Below are positions 55,635-64,000 of a stretch of 64,000 nt of DNA, one piece after another; position 1 is the first letter of the stretch, and the number at the start of each line of letters is the position of its first letter. The DNA is from Tilletia caries (lineage: Eukaryota; Basidiomycota; Exobasidiomycetes; Tilletiales; Tilletiaceae). The stretch lies in assembly GCA_032718865.1 (NCBI GenBank), contig JALUTQ010000037.1, positions 558,001 through 622,000 of the forward strand. The letters run 5' to 3'. The translations under genes were made by a program, and so were the position numbers. The notes beneath the pieces were generated by a model that had not been told where the DNA came from, ran no database searches, and was given only the letters and a program-made list of their open reading frames with translations.

Positions 55635-57015
55635 TCCTATGTCGATTCGATCTTTCCTGGCATGTCCTCCTCGGTACCTTATCTCGCCTCATGACCCATC
55701 AACGCATCAACCTCAGCGCAAAAACTTCGCACGTCCTTAATTTCCAAAGTGCGCCAGCGGCCGTTCAGCCTTCGGGTATTCTTCGCTCCTTTCAGCCCTC
55801 TTCCTGCACCCGTAATGGTCCACCGGCCTTTGTTGGGTAACCTCTTCGGTGCAGCAACAAAGTGACCTTTCGTATGTGGCAACCACCTGGTTCAACGACC
55901 CGCCGACTTCGATCCTTTCGGGTTTTCAACCCTGGCGCCACCATGCTTCACCCTGGGACCCTATACCTTGTTCGGCCCGGTCTGCTCTTCTTCTCCTCTC
56001 TTCTCGGTCCACCCTGAATTCAGCTCCAACCCAGAAAACAGTAAAGGAGTTTATCGCAAAAACGGCTCTTCCACCCCCCGACTGGTCGGCGTCCTTGTGG
56101 CGGCATACTCCACCCCTCCTTCCCCCCTTTTCGATCGACTTTCATCTCGTCCCTTGGGCTTCTTGTCCAAAATTCGCAAGCGCACCTTCAGCAGCAGCCC
56201 TCTTCCTCCTTGTCGCTCTCTTTTCGAAACCTTGCACCCCGTGCTTCGTCCCACTTTCCGCTTCGTCTTCCCGTCCTGGTTCTTCATTCGCCAAACCCTC
56301 TTTCTTTTTCCCTTCTTCACTCTACCAAACGTTCGACCATCGTCCACGCGCTGTGCACACACCAATCCCACGTCAGCAACCCTCGACTACTATTTTGGCC
56401 GCCATATCTACAACCCTCGCAGCTTGCAAACAAGTACGCTTCCCCCTTTCTTTCCCCTTCTCCTTACCTTCCAGCAGCGCATACCAAGTCGTCAGACCCC
56501 TTCGTCATACCTACTCTGCCTTCTCTGGCCGCCTATGGCCTCCCTTCGTCTTCCCTCCGGCCCACGACATTTTCCTCCTTCCTCTTCGTTTTGTTCGTCC
56601 CGTTCGTCCGCTCGCTCGTCCGTCTTTTGTTCCCCCCTGGTTCCTTCAAACCCCAAGAGTTCGAGGAGGCGATGCCTTCAGTCCGTCCTCGTCGCTCATG
56701 CGCGACAGGATCTCAACTCTCTCTATACTGCCTTCTTGTCCCTAATTTCTACTAATCTTACTTATGCACCCTTCACCCTCTCTCACTCCCTACTCGTCCC
56801 CCTTTGACCACCACCTCCTCCTCCTCTTGACATCTACATAATGGACAAGGCCGGGCCTTTCTTCCCTGTGGGAGGGAGGGCCAGTCGATTGCGATCACTC
56901 TGCGTGTCAATGGGATATCTTCTCGGAGATCCAGCAGGAAAGTGCGATTGATGTTGCACAAGCTGCGCGAACGTTCGCACAAGCACAATCGGAAGGAAAG
57001 GAGGGTCCTGATTTC
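55635..57015. other. convergent intergenic region, pyrimidine-rich
   Basis: About 1.4 kb between the 3' ends of the transporter and RPC4. Long overlapping plus-strand ORFs (55849-56807) are Ser/Pro/Phe-rich products of a C/T-rich strand, open in all three frames, and are not taken as genes. Confidence 0.5.
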
Positions 57016-59017
57016 TCATCCCTTCTTGGACGAACCCGCCGCTTTCCGTCCCGGGGAGGACGACGAAGCCTTGCTACCAGAAGCAGCCGATGCACCCGAA
57101 GCGGCCCTCTCCTTCCGCCTCTGCGCCGCCTCAGCAGCGATACGATCCCGCTCCGCCTGCTCCCGCTCCTTCTCGATCCTGAGCTTCTCATCCGCTTCGT
57201 CTTCCTCGCGCCGGAGTTGCTCATAGTCGTCGAGGGAGTAGTCGATATCTGGGGTGGCGATGTATTTGCGTTGCACTTCGCCGAGGGTGTACGCTTTTCC
57301 GCTGACGTCGTCGAGGGCCATTACTTGTTGGAGGAATGTGTGTTGGAGGGCGGCGGAGACCTTGATTTGCACGCGCAGAGAAAACATGATTGATCAGCCA
57401 CGCTTTCGAGATGCTCAGATTGTATGACGGAAGAACTCACGTTCATGACAATGTTGCCAAAGTGAAGCTTGACCGATCCATCGCGCCAGATAGTAAGCTC
57501 GCCAATCTGTCCCTCGGGACTGCCGTTCCAGAGCCTGTCGTCCGTGAACACTTTCTTAGAATCCTCATCGGCATCGACATCAATGCGATTATCGCGAGCT
57601 GAACCAGGTCCCCCGACGGTGTCCGGCGCAAAGGATACATTCCGACGAGGCTTGGAAGGAGCGGAGGTGCCTGAGGGTGCGGTTGGATCGGGTGCTCCGA
57701 TCGAAGAGGTCTCGCCGCGATTAGGGATGATCATCGTACTACCCAAACCTGCTGGCTTGGCGCCGTCTTCTTCTCGGCCTTTCCCAGCAGAAGTTCCATT
57801 AAGAGCGTTTTCTGCGTCTGCTTCGGGGTTCGGTTCGGCCTTGACCTCGGGTTCGGGTTTGGGAGGGACGTAGGTCGGATCTTGGACAAATGAGGGGAAT
57901 GGTCTGGGGATCTGGAATTGTAATAACCTGTTCTCTGGCGATATTCCCTGTGGCAAGAAGAAAGGAAGATAGAAGAAAAGTTGAGAAAAAGTCTGAGAGT
58001 TAAAAGAACAGCGTCGATAAAACTCACCCCGTCGACGTGTACAAAATCACTCGCGAGCTGATCTGGCTCTTCGACCTCGTGATCACTCTCGTCAAGGTCG
58101 ACAACAGCATCATCCTCTTCCACCTCGGGCGGGGGAGTAAGACCGTCGTCCTCATCCATGTCTTCCTCCTTCTTTACCGCCGCGGTAGGTTTCTTAGCTT
58201 TCGCTACGCGGTTCCTCGTCCGGGTGTCAAATCTAGGTATGACGGCTGGGGCGCGTTCGTCGAGTAAAGGTACGTCTTGCATATGTATGATCCGGAGACC
58301 GTCGCTAGAGTACTGAGGTGCGTCGAGGTCGATAACGGGGGAGGAATTGTACTTTGCCGATGAACCCGATGGCCCTGGCGCTGAAGCCGATGTCGATCCG
58401 GATGCTGGAGTTGAAGCTGAGGCTGACGAAGACCCATTTTTGGAGTCATTTCCGCCTGCATCTCCGCCTATCGTAGGCGGCCGAGCAATGGCTGGCGCGA
58501 GGATGGGAGCCACAACAGCAGGCTTGTTCCTTAATGTACGCAAGGCACCTGTGCCGAGCGCGAATGGACCGGAGGCTGTCATCTCGACGGGCGCTCGTGG
58601 CCCTCCTCCAGCGGCTCCAGCCTCACCTCTACCTCCACCCCGTCCTCCTCTCCCTCTTGCGCCTCTACCCCCTCCACCTCGACCTCCTCGATCTGCGCCG
58701 GTGCGAGCTGCGGCAGTGGACGAAGAGGGCCCTGTACCCGAAGCTGACGCAGACGCATTTGACGGCTGAGATGAGGACGCTGCGGCCGACGTAGGTGCAG
58801 GAGAGAGGGCCGCTGCGGGGGATGCGACGCGTTGAGGTTGAGGCCGTTTGGGAACAAAGTGCGGTCCTGGAGGACGTGAAGCTCCTCGTCCGATGCCTGC
58901 TGCGAATGCTGCGCCTCTTGAGGGCACGATTCCACGCGACGGCGGCTGGGGCGGCCGCGGCTGAGACGAGGACGGCGCGCTGCCCGACTGGTTGGGAACG
59001 CTCTCCTTGCCAGACAT
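57016..59017 (-). CDS. RPC53: RNA polymerase III subunit RPC4 (Rpc53/POLR3D)
   Basis: Exons 59017-58028, 57947-57441, 57360-57016: 1842 nt, 613 aa, frame closed. N-terminus: Pro/Ser/Ala-rich, with an RGG-like stretch (GGRGGGGRGARGRGGRGG), then FALGTGALRT, basic/acidic segments and a Pro-Glu region. The conserved C-terminal RPC4 domain is GQIGELTIWRDGSVKLHFGN, then FLQQVMAL, then LGEVQRKYIATPDID. Known: RPC4 with RPC5 forms the TFIIF-like Rpc37/53 module used in Pol III termination and reinitiation, in the nucleus. A charged helix and a Ser/Gly tail follow the domain. The start at MSGKES is the first Met after a region rich in repeats; the frame is open further upstream, but that part is not protein-like. 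Confidence 0.9.
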
Positions 59018-59434
59018 TCTTCTTTCTGTCTTTCTTTCCTTCCTTTCTTCCTGCCAGAGGGCGAGCGAGTGATGGATGTCCACCAACTTTTCGGAGTGAG
59101 TAGTGGGCCAAGTGCTGGAAATTTCGTTGCGCAACGATTGCGTCCAGCTTTTGAAAATACGCGCTTTGCATCGGGCAAAAGCGCTTTTGTCGGTGTCTTG
59201 CACTCACTCACTCACTCACTCACATGCGGATGTCCACCAGTCTAGCACGCCATCTTCGACTGACCACTTCTCACAGTTGCGTCTGTGGAAAGAGGGAACG
59301 TGCGAGCTTCCGTTTCCTCGTGTGACTGGCGCGTCGGATTCCGTATAAGAAGTCAGAAGACACGCTGATTCTTCTCGTTACCCCTTCTGAGCCCCCAACT
59401 CCAGAAGTCTGCCTCTCCTTACGCGCTGTGAAGG
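59018..59434. promoter_or_regulatory. divergent promoter region, RPC4 / flavin monooxygenase
   Basis: 417 bp between divergent start codons; holds a CACT tetranucleotide run (about 59200-59222). No conserved element was identified. Confidence 0.45.
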
Positions 59435-62215
59435 ATGGCATCCCCCTCCGCTGCCGGCGCCTCGGGCTCGGGGTCAACGCCTCGGATTCTCGACCCTCCC
59501 AGACCAAAATCAGTCCTCGTCATCGGCGGAGGACCGGCAGGTCTCGTTACTCTCCGCAATCTGCTCCAGCACGGCCCCAATGATGCGCCCCCACCTTTCG
59601 AACGCGTGCAGCTCATAGAAAGAAGGGCAGACGTCGGCGGAGTCTGGCACCTCGACAATGAAACCCTCGCGCTCGAACAAGCCCATAGGAACCATCACGC
59701 AGACGGATTATGGCCCATCAAGCAGGATCCAAAAACCAAGAATCCAACGGAGCGGCCCCATTGGCCATCACCCGCCTATCCACAGCTCCGAGGAAACGTC
59801 CTGCCCCCTTTCACATCCTTCTCCGACTTCCCCCGCTTCCCAGCGCCAGCCCACGGAGAGCCCTTCCCGACCTTGTCCGAGACGTACGACTATCTTCGCA
59901 ACTTTACAGACAACGCAGAACTCGGCGCGAATCGTCCACCCGGTCTGCACGACTACATTCGCACCGAAACTGAAGTCCTCGGCGTTGTACAGCTCCCGCC
60001 CAATCAAAACACAGGCCAACCGGGCGGCTGGGCCATCCGCATTGCAGAGTGGAGCAACGGTCAGAACGGACGCGCGCATACCGAGCATTGGGACGCCGTA
60101 GCCCTCGCGACGGCCTGGTATGATAACCCAGTATACCCCCGCACACCGGGCATCGAAGCCGTCCGAAGCGCAGGCAAGCTCGTCCACGCGAAGTGGTACC
60201 GCTCACCCCTTCCTCACCGCGGGAAACGCGTCGTGATCGTCGGGAATGGCAATTCTTCCAATGACATCGCCGCTCACCTTGCTGCACTCAAGCCACTGCC
60301 CGGGCCAGGCGTCACAGGAATCGATGCCGAACCCATCTATCGCTCCATCAAGCATCCCGCCCTCCCCAACTTTGTCAGCTTGCCAGACGAGCGCATTCGC
60401 GATGTTGCCTTCATCGAGAAGTACACTCTGCGCGACGGAGACGCGGTCGATGTCCATCTCAACGACGGCACTGTCCTCAAGGACGTGGACCTTGTCATCT
60501 TGGGCGTTGGGTACGGTTATGGCTACCAGTACACGCATCTCCTGAAAGAGTCCGCCCTCACATCTCCAAATCTCAGCGAAGTTCCAAACCCAGCATCGGA
60601 CGCGTCGCGCTTCCAGTCTTGGGACCCACTCGCATATGTCCAAGCGAATTCTGACCTCTTTGAACGCGCGACCGAGGAAGAATCTGTCGCTCAGCTACCC
60701 ACGCCTACCCCCGCAGATGGCACAGCCGAGGAACTCGCCTACGAAGCAGCACAAGAAGCAGCCCTGACTGACGCAGAGCGGGCCGAACCCGTCGCACGCG
60801 TCAAAAGCACCTTCCTACACACTGTTTCCACCCATCGCGGCGGGAATGGCGGCACCCTTGGCATCGTCGGTATCTGCACCGTTTTTTGGCCCTTCATTGT
60901 CGCCGACTTCTGCAGTCGAGTCTTACGCGCCGTCTGGGATGGCTCCGCCCCAGAGCAAGTCACCGTCAGCGACCGCGACGAGTGTGTGCATTCCAACGAC
61001 CCCGAAGGGAAATCTGGGAGGGTCACAGCACCGCCCAGGTCGCTTCGCGTTTATGGAAACACGCAACTGGCGCGGGAGAGTGACGAGCGCGAGCGCGTAC
61101 GCGAATTGCAGAAAAAGCGCGCGCTGCTCCGACAGGTGGATGAACAACGACGCGCCGATGTGGCTGCTGCGCTTGCCAAGGGCATCCCGGCGGACAAGTC
61201 GCTCTTCCAAACGGCGCCGGAGTTAATGTCGAAGTATCACTGTCCCGGCAACGACGAGTTTCTATTCATTCACACCCTCCGGACCATCACTCTGGCCGCC
61301 CGACCCGATCTCGAGCTCGACCGGGGCGTGTACGAGGTCCCCGCTGATCCGCTCTCGTGGGGGCAGGAGAGTGGTAACCAAGGGAAGGATACTCTCTACG
61401 CGGGAGGCGGACGCGACGTGGCTGGTCGGGGTGTAGGGTTGCTACGAGCGGACGACGAGGCGATGCGGCGACGGAACGCGAGCCCGCAGATCAAGCTCCA
61501 GACGCTCTGGGCGGCCCGGAAACGGCTCGAGGCCAGTGGGGCCTACGGCAAAGTGAGCGGCGCGAGTGATGTCGAGGGCGGCGGAAGTGGAGACGGACAG
61601 GGTGCGATTTCGACGTTGGAGACGATCCCTGTTCGTGCAGGCGCGGAGGGGGAGCGGCAGGATGCGATCAATCATCAGCAGGGTGGGGTAGAGGGTACGC
61701 TGCCTGCTGCACTGGCTGGGCTCCATGTGTCCTCCACGGCAGCGCAGAGCCAGAGACCCGTCAAGGCGGAGTGGAAACTGAATCTGCCTGAGCAGAGTCA
61801 GACGAATGGCGCGTCTGCGAATGGGTCGGCCGTTCCGTTCCCGCCTGCGCAGGGGTCGATCGAGGTCGCTCCCGTTCCAACGTCGGCATCTCACAAGTCG
61901 ACGTCGGGACTCGATGCGACGCTGGCTACTCTCGACAAGGCGAGGGAAGTGTTGAACGCGACGCTGACAGGCTGGATCGGGGCTATTGGCAAGGAGGACG
62001 GCGGATCATCAGGGACTGCTACGACGGCGAACGGGAATGGCGTGCCGGGTTCGAGTAAGGCGCAAAATCGGACCAAGCAGGCTGCGAAGGAGGAACTTGT
62101 TGAGGATGACGGGGATGGGGACGAAGAGGATGACGAGGAAGAGGATGGAGGTGATGATGGCAATGTGCACACGAAGCCCCCTGCTGCTGTGGGTGTTGCC
62201 ACTGCCGCCCGCTAG
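59435..62215 (+). CDS. flavin-containing monooxygenase (FMO-like), intronless
   Basis: 926 codons without an intron. An FAD-binding Rossmann motif VLVIGGGPAGLVTL starts near residue 27, followed by VQLIERRADVGGVWH, as in FMO and Baeyer-Villiger type enzymes. The second nucleotide motif is VVIVGNGNSSNDIA. The FMO signature region reads KLVHAKWYRSPLP, where FxGxxxHxxxY would start with Phe; only the His and Tyr are kept in position. VDLVILGVGYGYGYQYTHLL matches the usual ATG-type loop. The catalytic part fits about 500 residues; the remaining 400 or so are unusual, with FLFIHTLRTITLAARPDLE (possibly the last part of the fold), then a Gly/Ala/Ser-rich tail and an acidic run (DDGDGDEEDDEEEDGGDDG). 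Reaction: NADPH- and O2-dependent oxygenation of a soft nucleophile; substrate unknown. Confidence 0.85.
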   Translation: MASPSAAGASGSGSTPRILDPPRPKSVLVIGGGPAGLVTLRNLLQHGPNDAPPPFERVQLIERRADVGGVWHLDNETLALEQAHRNHHADGLWPIKQDPKTKNPTERPHWPSPAYPQLRGNVLPPFTSFSDFPRFPAPAHGEPFPTLSETYDYLRNFTDNAELGANRPPGLHDYIRTETEVLGVVQLPPNQNTGQPGGWAIRIAEWSNGQNGRAHTEHWDAVALATAWYDNPVYPRTPGIEAVRSAGKLVHAKWYRSPLPHRGKRVVIVGNGNSSNDIAAHLAALKPLPGPGVTGIDAEPIYRSIKHPALPNFVSLPDERIRDVAFIEKYTLRDGDAVDVHLNDGTVLKDVDLVILGVGYGYGYQYTHLLKESALTSPNLSEVPNPASDASRFQSWDPLAYVQANSDLFERATEEESVAQLPTPTPADGTAEELAYEAAQEAALTDAERAEPVARVKSTFLHTVSTHRGGNGGTLGIVGICTVFWPFIVADFCSRVLRAVWDGSAPEQVTVSDRDECVHSNDPEGKSGRVTAPPRSLRVYGNTQLARESDERERVRELQKKRALLRQVDEQRRADVAAALAKGIPADKSLFQTAPELMSKYHCPGNDEFLFIHTLRTITLAARPDLELDRGVYEVPADPLSWGQESGNQGKDTLYAGGGRDVAGRGVGLLRADDEAMRRRNASPQIKLQTLWAARKRLEASGAYGKVSGASDVEGGGSGDGQGAISTLETIPVRAGAEGERQDAINHQQGGVEGTLPAALAGLHVSSTAAQSQRPVKAEWKLNLPEQSQTNGASANGSAVPFPPAQGSIEVAPVPTSASHKSTSGLDATLATLDKAREVLNATLTGWIGAIGKEDGGSSGTATTANGNGVPGSSKAQNRTKQAAKEELVEDDGDGDEEDDEEEDGGDDGNVHTKPPAAVGVATAAR

Positions 62216-62443
62216 GATTCAGGCCTTCAGGCGCAACATTTACTTAACATAGACAGCTAGACAGATTGCGAGGAATCGAAGCGTTCCACAATTGTAAAGC
62301 AGGAGCATCGAGAGCAGGTTGTTTCTTCGCCTAAAAAGGATGACCTCCACTTCGCGAATGCATGATGAGCTTGAAGTTCATCTTGACGACGTCCACAGCC
62401 TGACAAGTCTGTTTCCCTCCCAGCCTCGCTCGCTTCCACCGCG

Positions 62444-63629
62444 ATGGCCAACAAGACCTCGCGCGTCGCGCAGTTCATCCGCGGCACGAACCCGCAATTC
62501 TTGGTCGAAAAGGTGCTCCGTTTCCGCGTCTACGACTCGGCCTACTGGAAAGAGCACTGTTTCGGCCTGACGGCGGAGACCTTGGTCGACAAAGCTATTG
62601 CGCTGACACACATCGGCGGGTCATACAGCACGAATAAACCGACGCCCTTTCTGTGTCTGCTGCTGAAGCTGTTGCAGCTGCAGCCGGAGAGGGAGGTGGT
62701 GTTTGAATATTTGAAGGCGGAGGATTTCAAGTGAGTTTCGTCTGGGTCCGCTCGGCAACCTTCCTTCCTCAGGCTGACCGACGTGAACGCTTCCCCTCTC
62801 TGCGGTCGCCAGATATCTGAGAGCTCTGGCAGCCATGTATCTGCGCATGACCTTCCCCTCCGCCGAAGTCTTTGAGCATCTCGAGCCTCTCCTGAACGAC
62901 TATCGCAAACTTCGCAAACGGCAGCTCTCCGGCGCATACATCCTCACATACATGGACGAGTTCGTCGACGAGTTGCTCACGCAGGACCGCGTGTGCGAGC
63001 TCATTCTGCCGCGCTTGACGAAGAGGGAGGTGCTGGAGGAGACGGAGGGCTTGGCGCCGAGGATTAGCAAGTTGGAGGACATCATGCTGGAGGGGGCAGG
63101 AACGGAAGTGGAGGACGACGCCGAAGGGGATCAGCGGACGCGCAGACGGCGGCGTAACGGGTCGGACGACGGGAGTGGGGCGGAGAGCGACGACAGTATG
63201 GCCGAAGAGCGCCGAGCATTACAAGCGCGCGTCGAGCGAGCGCGGGCTGTGCGCGAGGAGCGGGAACGGGAACGACGAGAGTCGGAAGCGTTGGAGAAGA
63301 TTGGGAATCCGGACGCGGTCGCTTCCTTTCGGTCCACTGTCAAGGCTGACTTCTTACCGGCTGGCGACGAGATGGACGTCTTCTCGGGACCACGGAACGT
63401 CACGGGTAAAGAGGGCAAGGGGCGACCAGATACAAGGAAAGCTCCTGTTGCCGACGGGGACGGAATGGACGTGGACGGAGACGAAGACACAAAGGGAGAA
63501 GGAGAGGAGGAGTATCCGTCTCAAGAGGAGTCGGACGGTGGGTTGGAAGAAGAGATTGAGGATGACAGGCCTCGATACGTCAGTCGGTCCCCTTCGCGGT
63601 CGCCTTCGAGATCACCAGATCGAGCCTGA
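62444..63629 (+). CDS. PRP38: PRP38 pre-mRNA splicing factor
   Basis: Exons 62444-62730 and 62813-63629: 1104 nt, 367 aa, frame closed. The PRP38 domain covers the first 180 or so residues: VAQFIRGTNPQFLVEKVLR, YDSAYWKEHCFGLTAETLVD, GGSYSTNKPTPFLCLLLKLL, then across the intron FKYLRALAAMYLRMT, LEPLLNDYRKLRKR, YMDEFVDELL and RVCELILPRL. Known: Prp38 is a component of the U4/U6.U5 tri-snRNP/B complex, needed for spliceosome activation. The tail is acidic and coiled (EERRALQARVERARAVREER), ending in an RS-like segment (RSPSRSPSRSPDRA), as in metazoan PRP38 proteins and unlike the short yeast one. Confidence 0.95.
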
Positions 63630-63806
63630 GCGAACTTTTAGCGCCTTCGCGGTTCCCGTGGACTCCTTGGTTGCTCTGAGTAGCCAGGACGTATCTGAAT
63701 GCAGGCAGGGCCTCATAACCTAGACGGGGGCTACAACATGTTGTAACATCAGACATCAAGCATCAAGTTTCACGCATAGAACATTGCACAACGAAGAAAG
63801 GTTTCC
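63630..63806. other. convergent intergenic region
   Basis: Short 3' flanks; contains ACATGTTGTAACATCAGACAT. No other feature. Confidence 0.4.
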
Positions 63807-64000
63807 TCATGATGGTGGCTGTGGATGCCTATCGGATTGTAACAACGCCTCCGAACCCGTCAACAAGGCGTTGCGCACCTGGTTCTGATGCTTGCCGTAC
63901 TCGGAGAGGACCTCGATCAGACGAGTCTGCTCGCGGATGTCCATGTCTCCACCGTTGAGCGCGTCGACGGCGCGTCGAGCCGAAGCAAATGCATCCTTGA
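63807..64000 (-). CDS. C-terminal fragment of an unidentified gene, cut by the window edge
   Basis: An open frame enters at 63998 and ends at TGA 63807-63809: KDAFASARRAVDALNGGDMD, then IREQTRLIEVLSEYGKHQNQ, then VRNALLTGSEALLQSDRHPQ. It looks helical and coding. A GTGCGC directly after HQNQ could be a donor, so the true end may differ. No family recognised from 64 residues. Confidence 0.55.
   Translation of the reverse strand, partial: KDAFASARRAVDALNGGDMDIREQTRLIEVLSEYGKHQNQVRNALLTGSEALLQSDRHPQPPS

Noticed and set aside
55849..56807. Overlapping 298-, 279- and 181-codon ORFs on the plus strand
   Set aside because: All three frames are open because the strand is C/T-rich; products are Ser/Pro/Phe/Leu strings without conserved motifs.
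1..64000. CRISPR arrays, operons and bacterial signals
   Set aside because: No spaced identical repeats of CRISPR type; introns and gene families are fungal.

Overview
This is a window of nuclear DNA from a fungus, most likely a basidiomycete and possibly a smut-lineage (Ustilaginomycotina) yeast. Coding regions are GC-rich and broken by short introns (mostly about 55-110 nt) with GTRNGY donors and CAG/TAG acceptors. Disordered Ser/Ala-rich tails are common. The housekeeping genes are fungal: ARV1, RNA polymerase III subunit RPC4, PRP38, a CLYBL/CitE-like lyase, phospholipase D and an HMT1-like ABC transporter. The lineage is inferred from gene style, not from a marker gene.

The left third (1-18.3 kb) is a gene-poor accessory region. 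It holds a protein O-mannosyltransferase fragment (about 0.5-0.76 kb), a block of about 25 TGTCAT/ATGACA motifs between hairpin direct repeats (1.2-2.26 kb), an intact copy of a GC-rich repeat family called R here (2.63-2.77 kb), one very large intronless gene for a Ser-rich membrane protein (5.3-10.8 kb), and a broken YVC1-type TRP channel remnant between two 50-bp direct repeats (11.26-13.91 kb).

The centre (14.1-29.8 kb) carries two paralogous PLP-dependent aromatic amino-acid decarboxylases on the minus strand with the same five-exon structure. Between them lies a transposon of about 9.5 kb (18318-27814). It is inserted in a second copy of R; the intact copy at 2.6 kb shows what the unoccupied site looks like. 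The element encodes a CACTA/EnSpm-type (Tnp2, Transposase_21) transposase on the plus strand. On the minus strand it has a second multi-exon or frame-broken gene with an RGG box and a coiled coil. Both ends carry clustered CTCGCGCA/CTCGCAC motifs. This two-gene nested element and its empty-site partner are the main finding.

The right half (30-64 kb) is gene-dense. Minus strand: a small secreted protein, phospholipase D, a pepsin-like aspartic protease, ARV1, a CitE-like lyase, RPC4 and the C-terminus of an unidentified gene at the edge. Plus strand: a rhodanese + tyrosine phosphatase, a 96-aa antibiotic-biosynthesis-monooxygenase-fold protein, a short unknown protein, an HMT1-like ABC transporter, a flavin monooxygenase and PRP38. 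A 644-bp MITE-like element with 41-bp perfect inverted ends sits directly upstream of the phosphatase. For the spliced genes given as exon lists, exon lengths sum to whole codons and the reading frame closes; these models are from reading alone and were not checked against transcripts.
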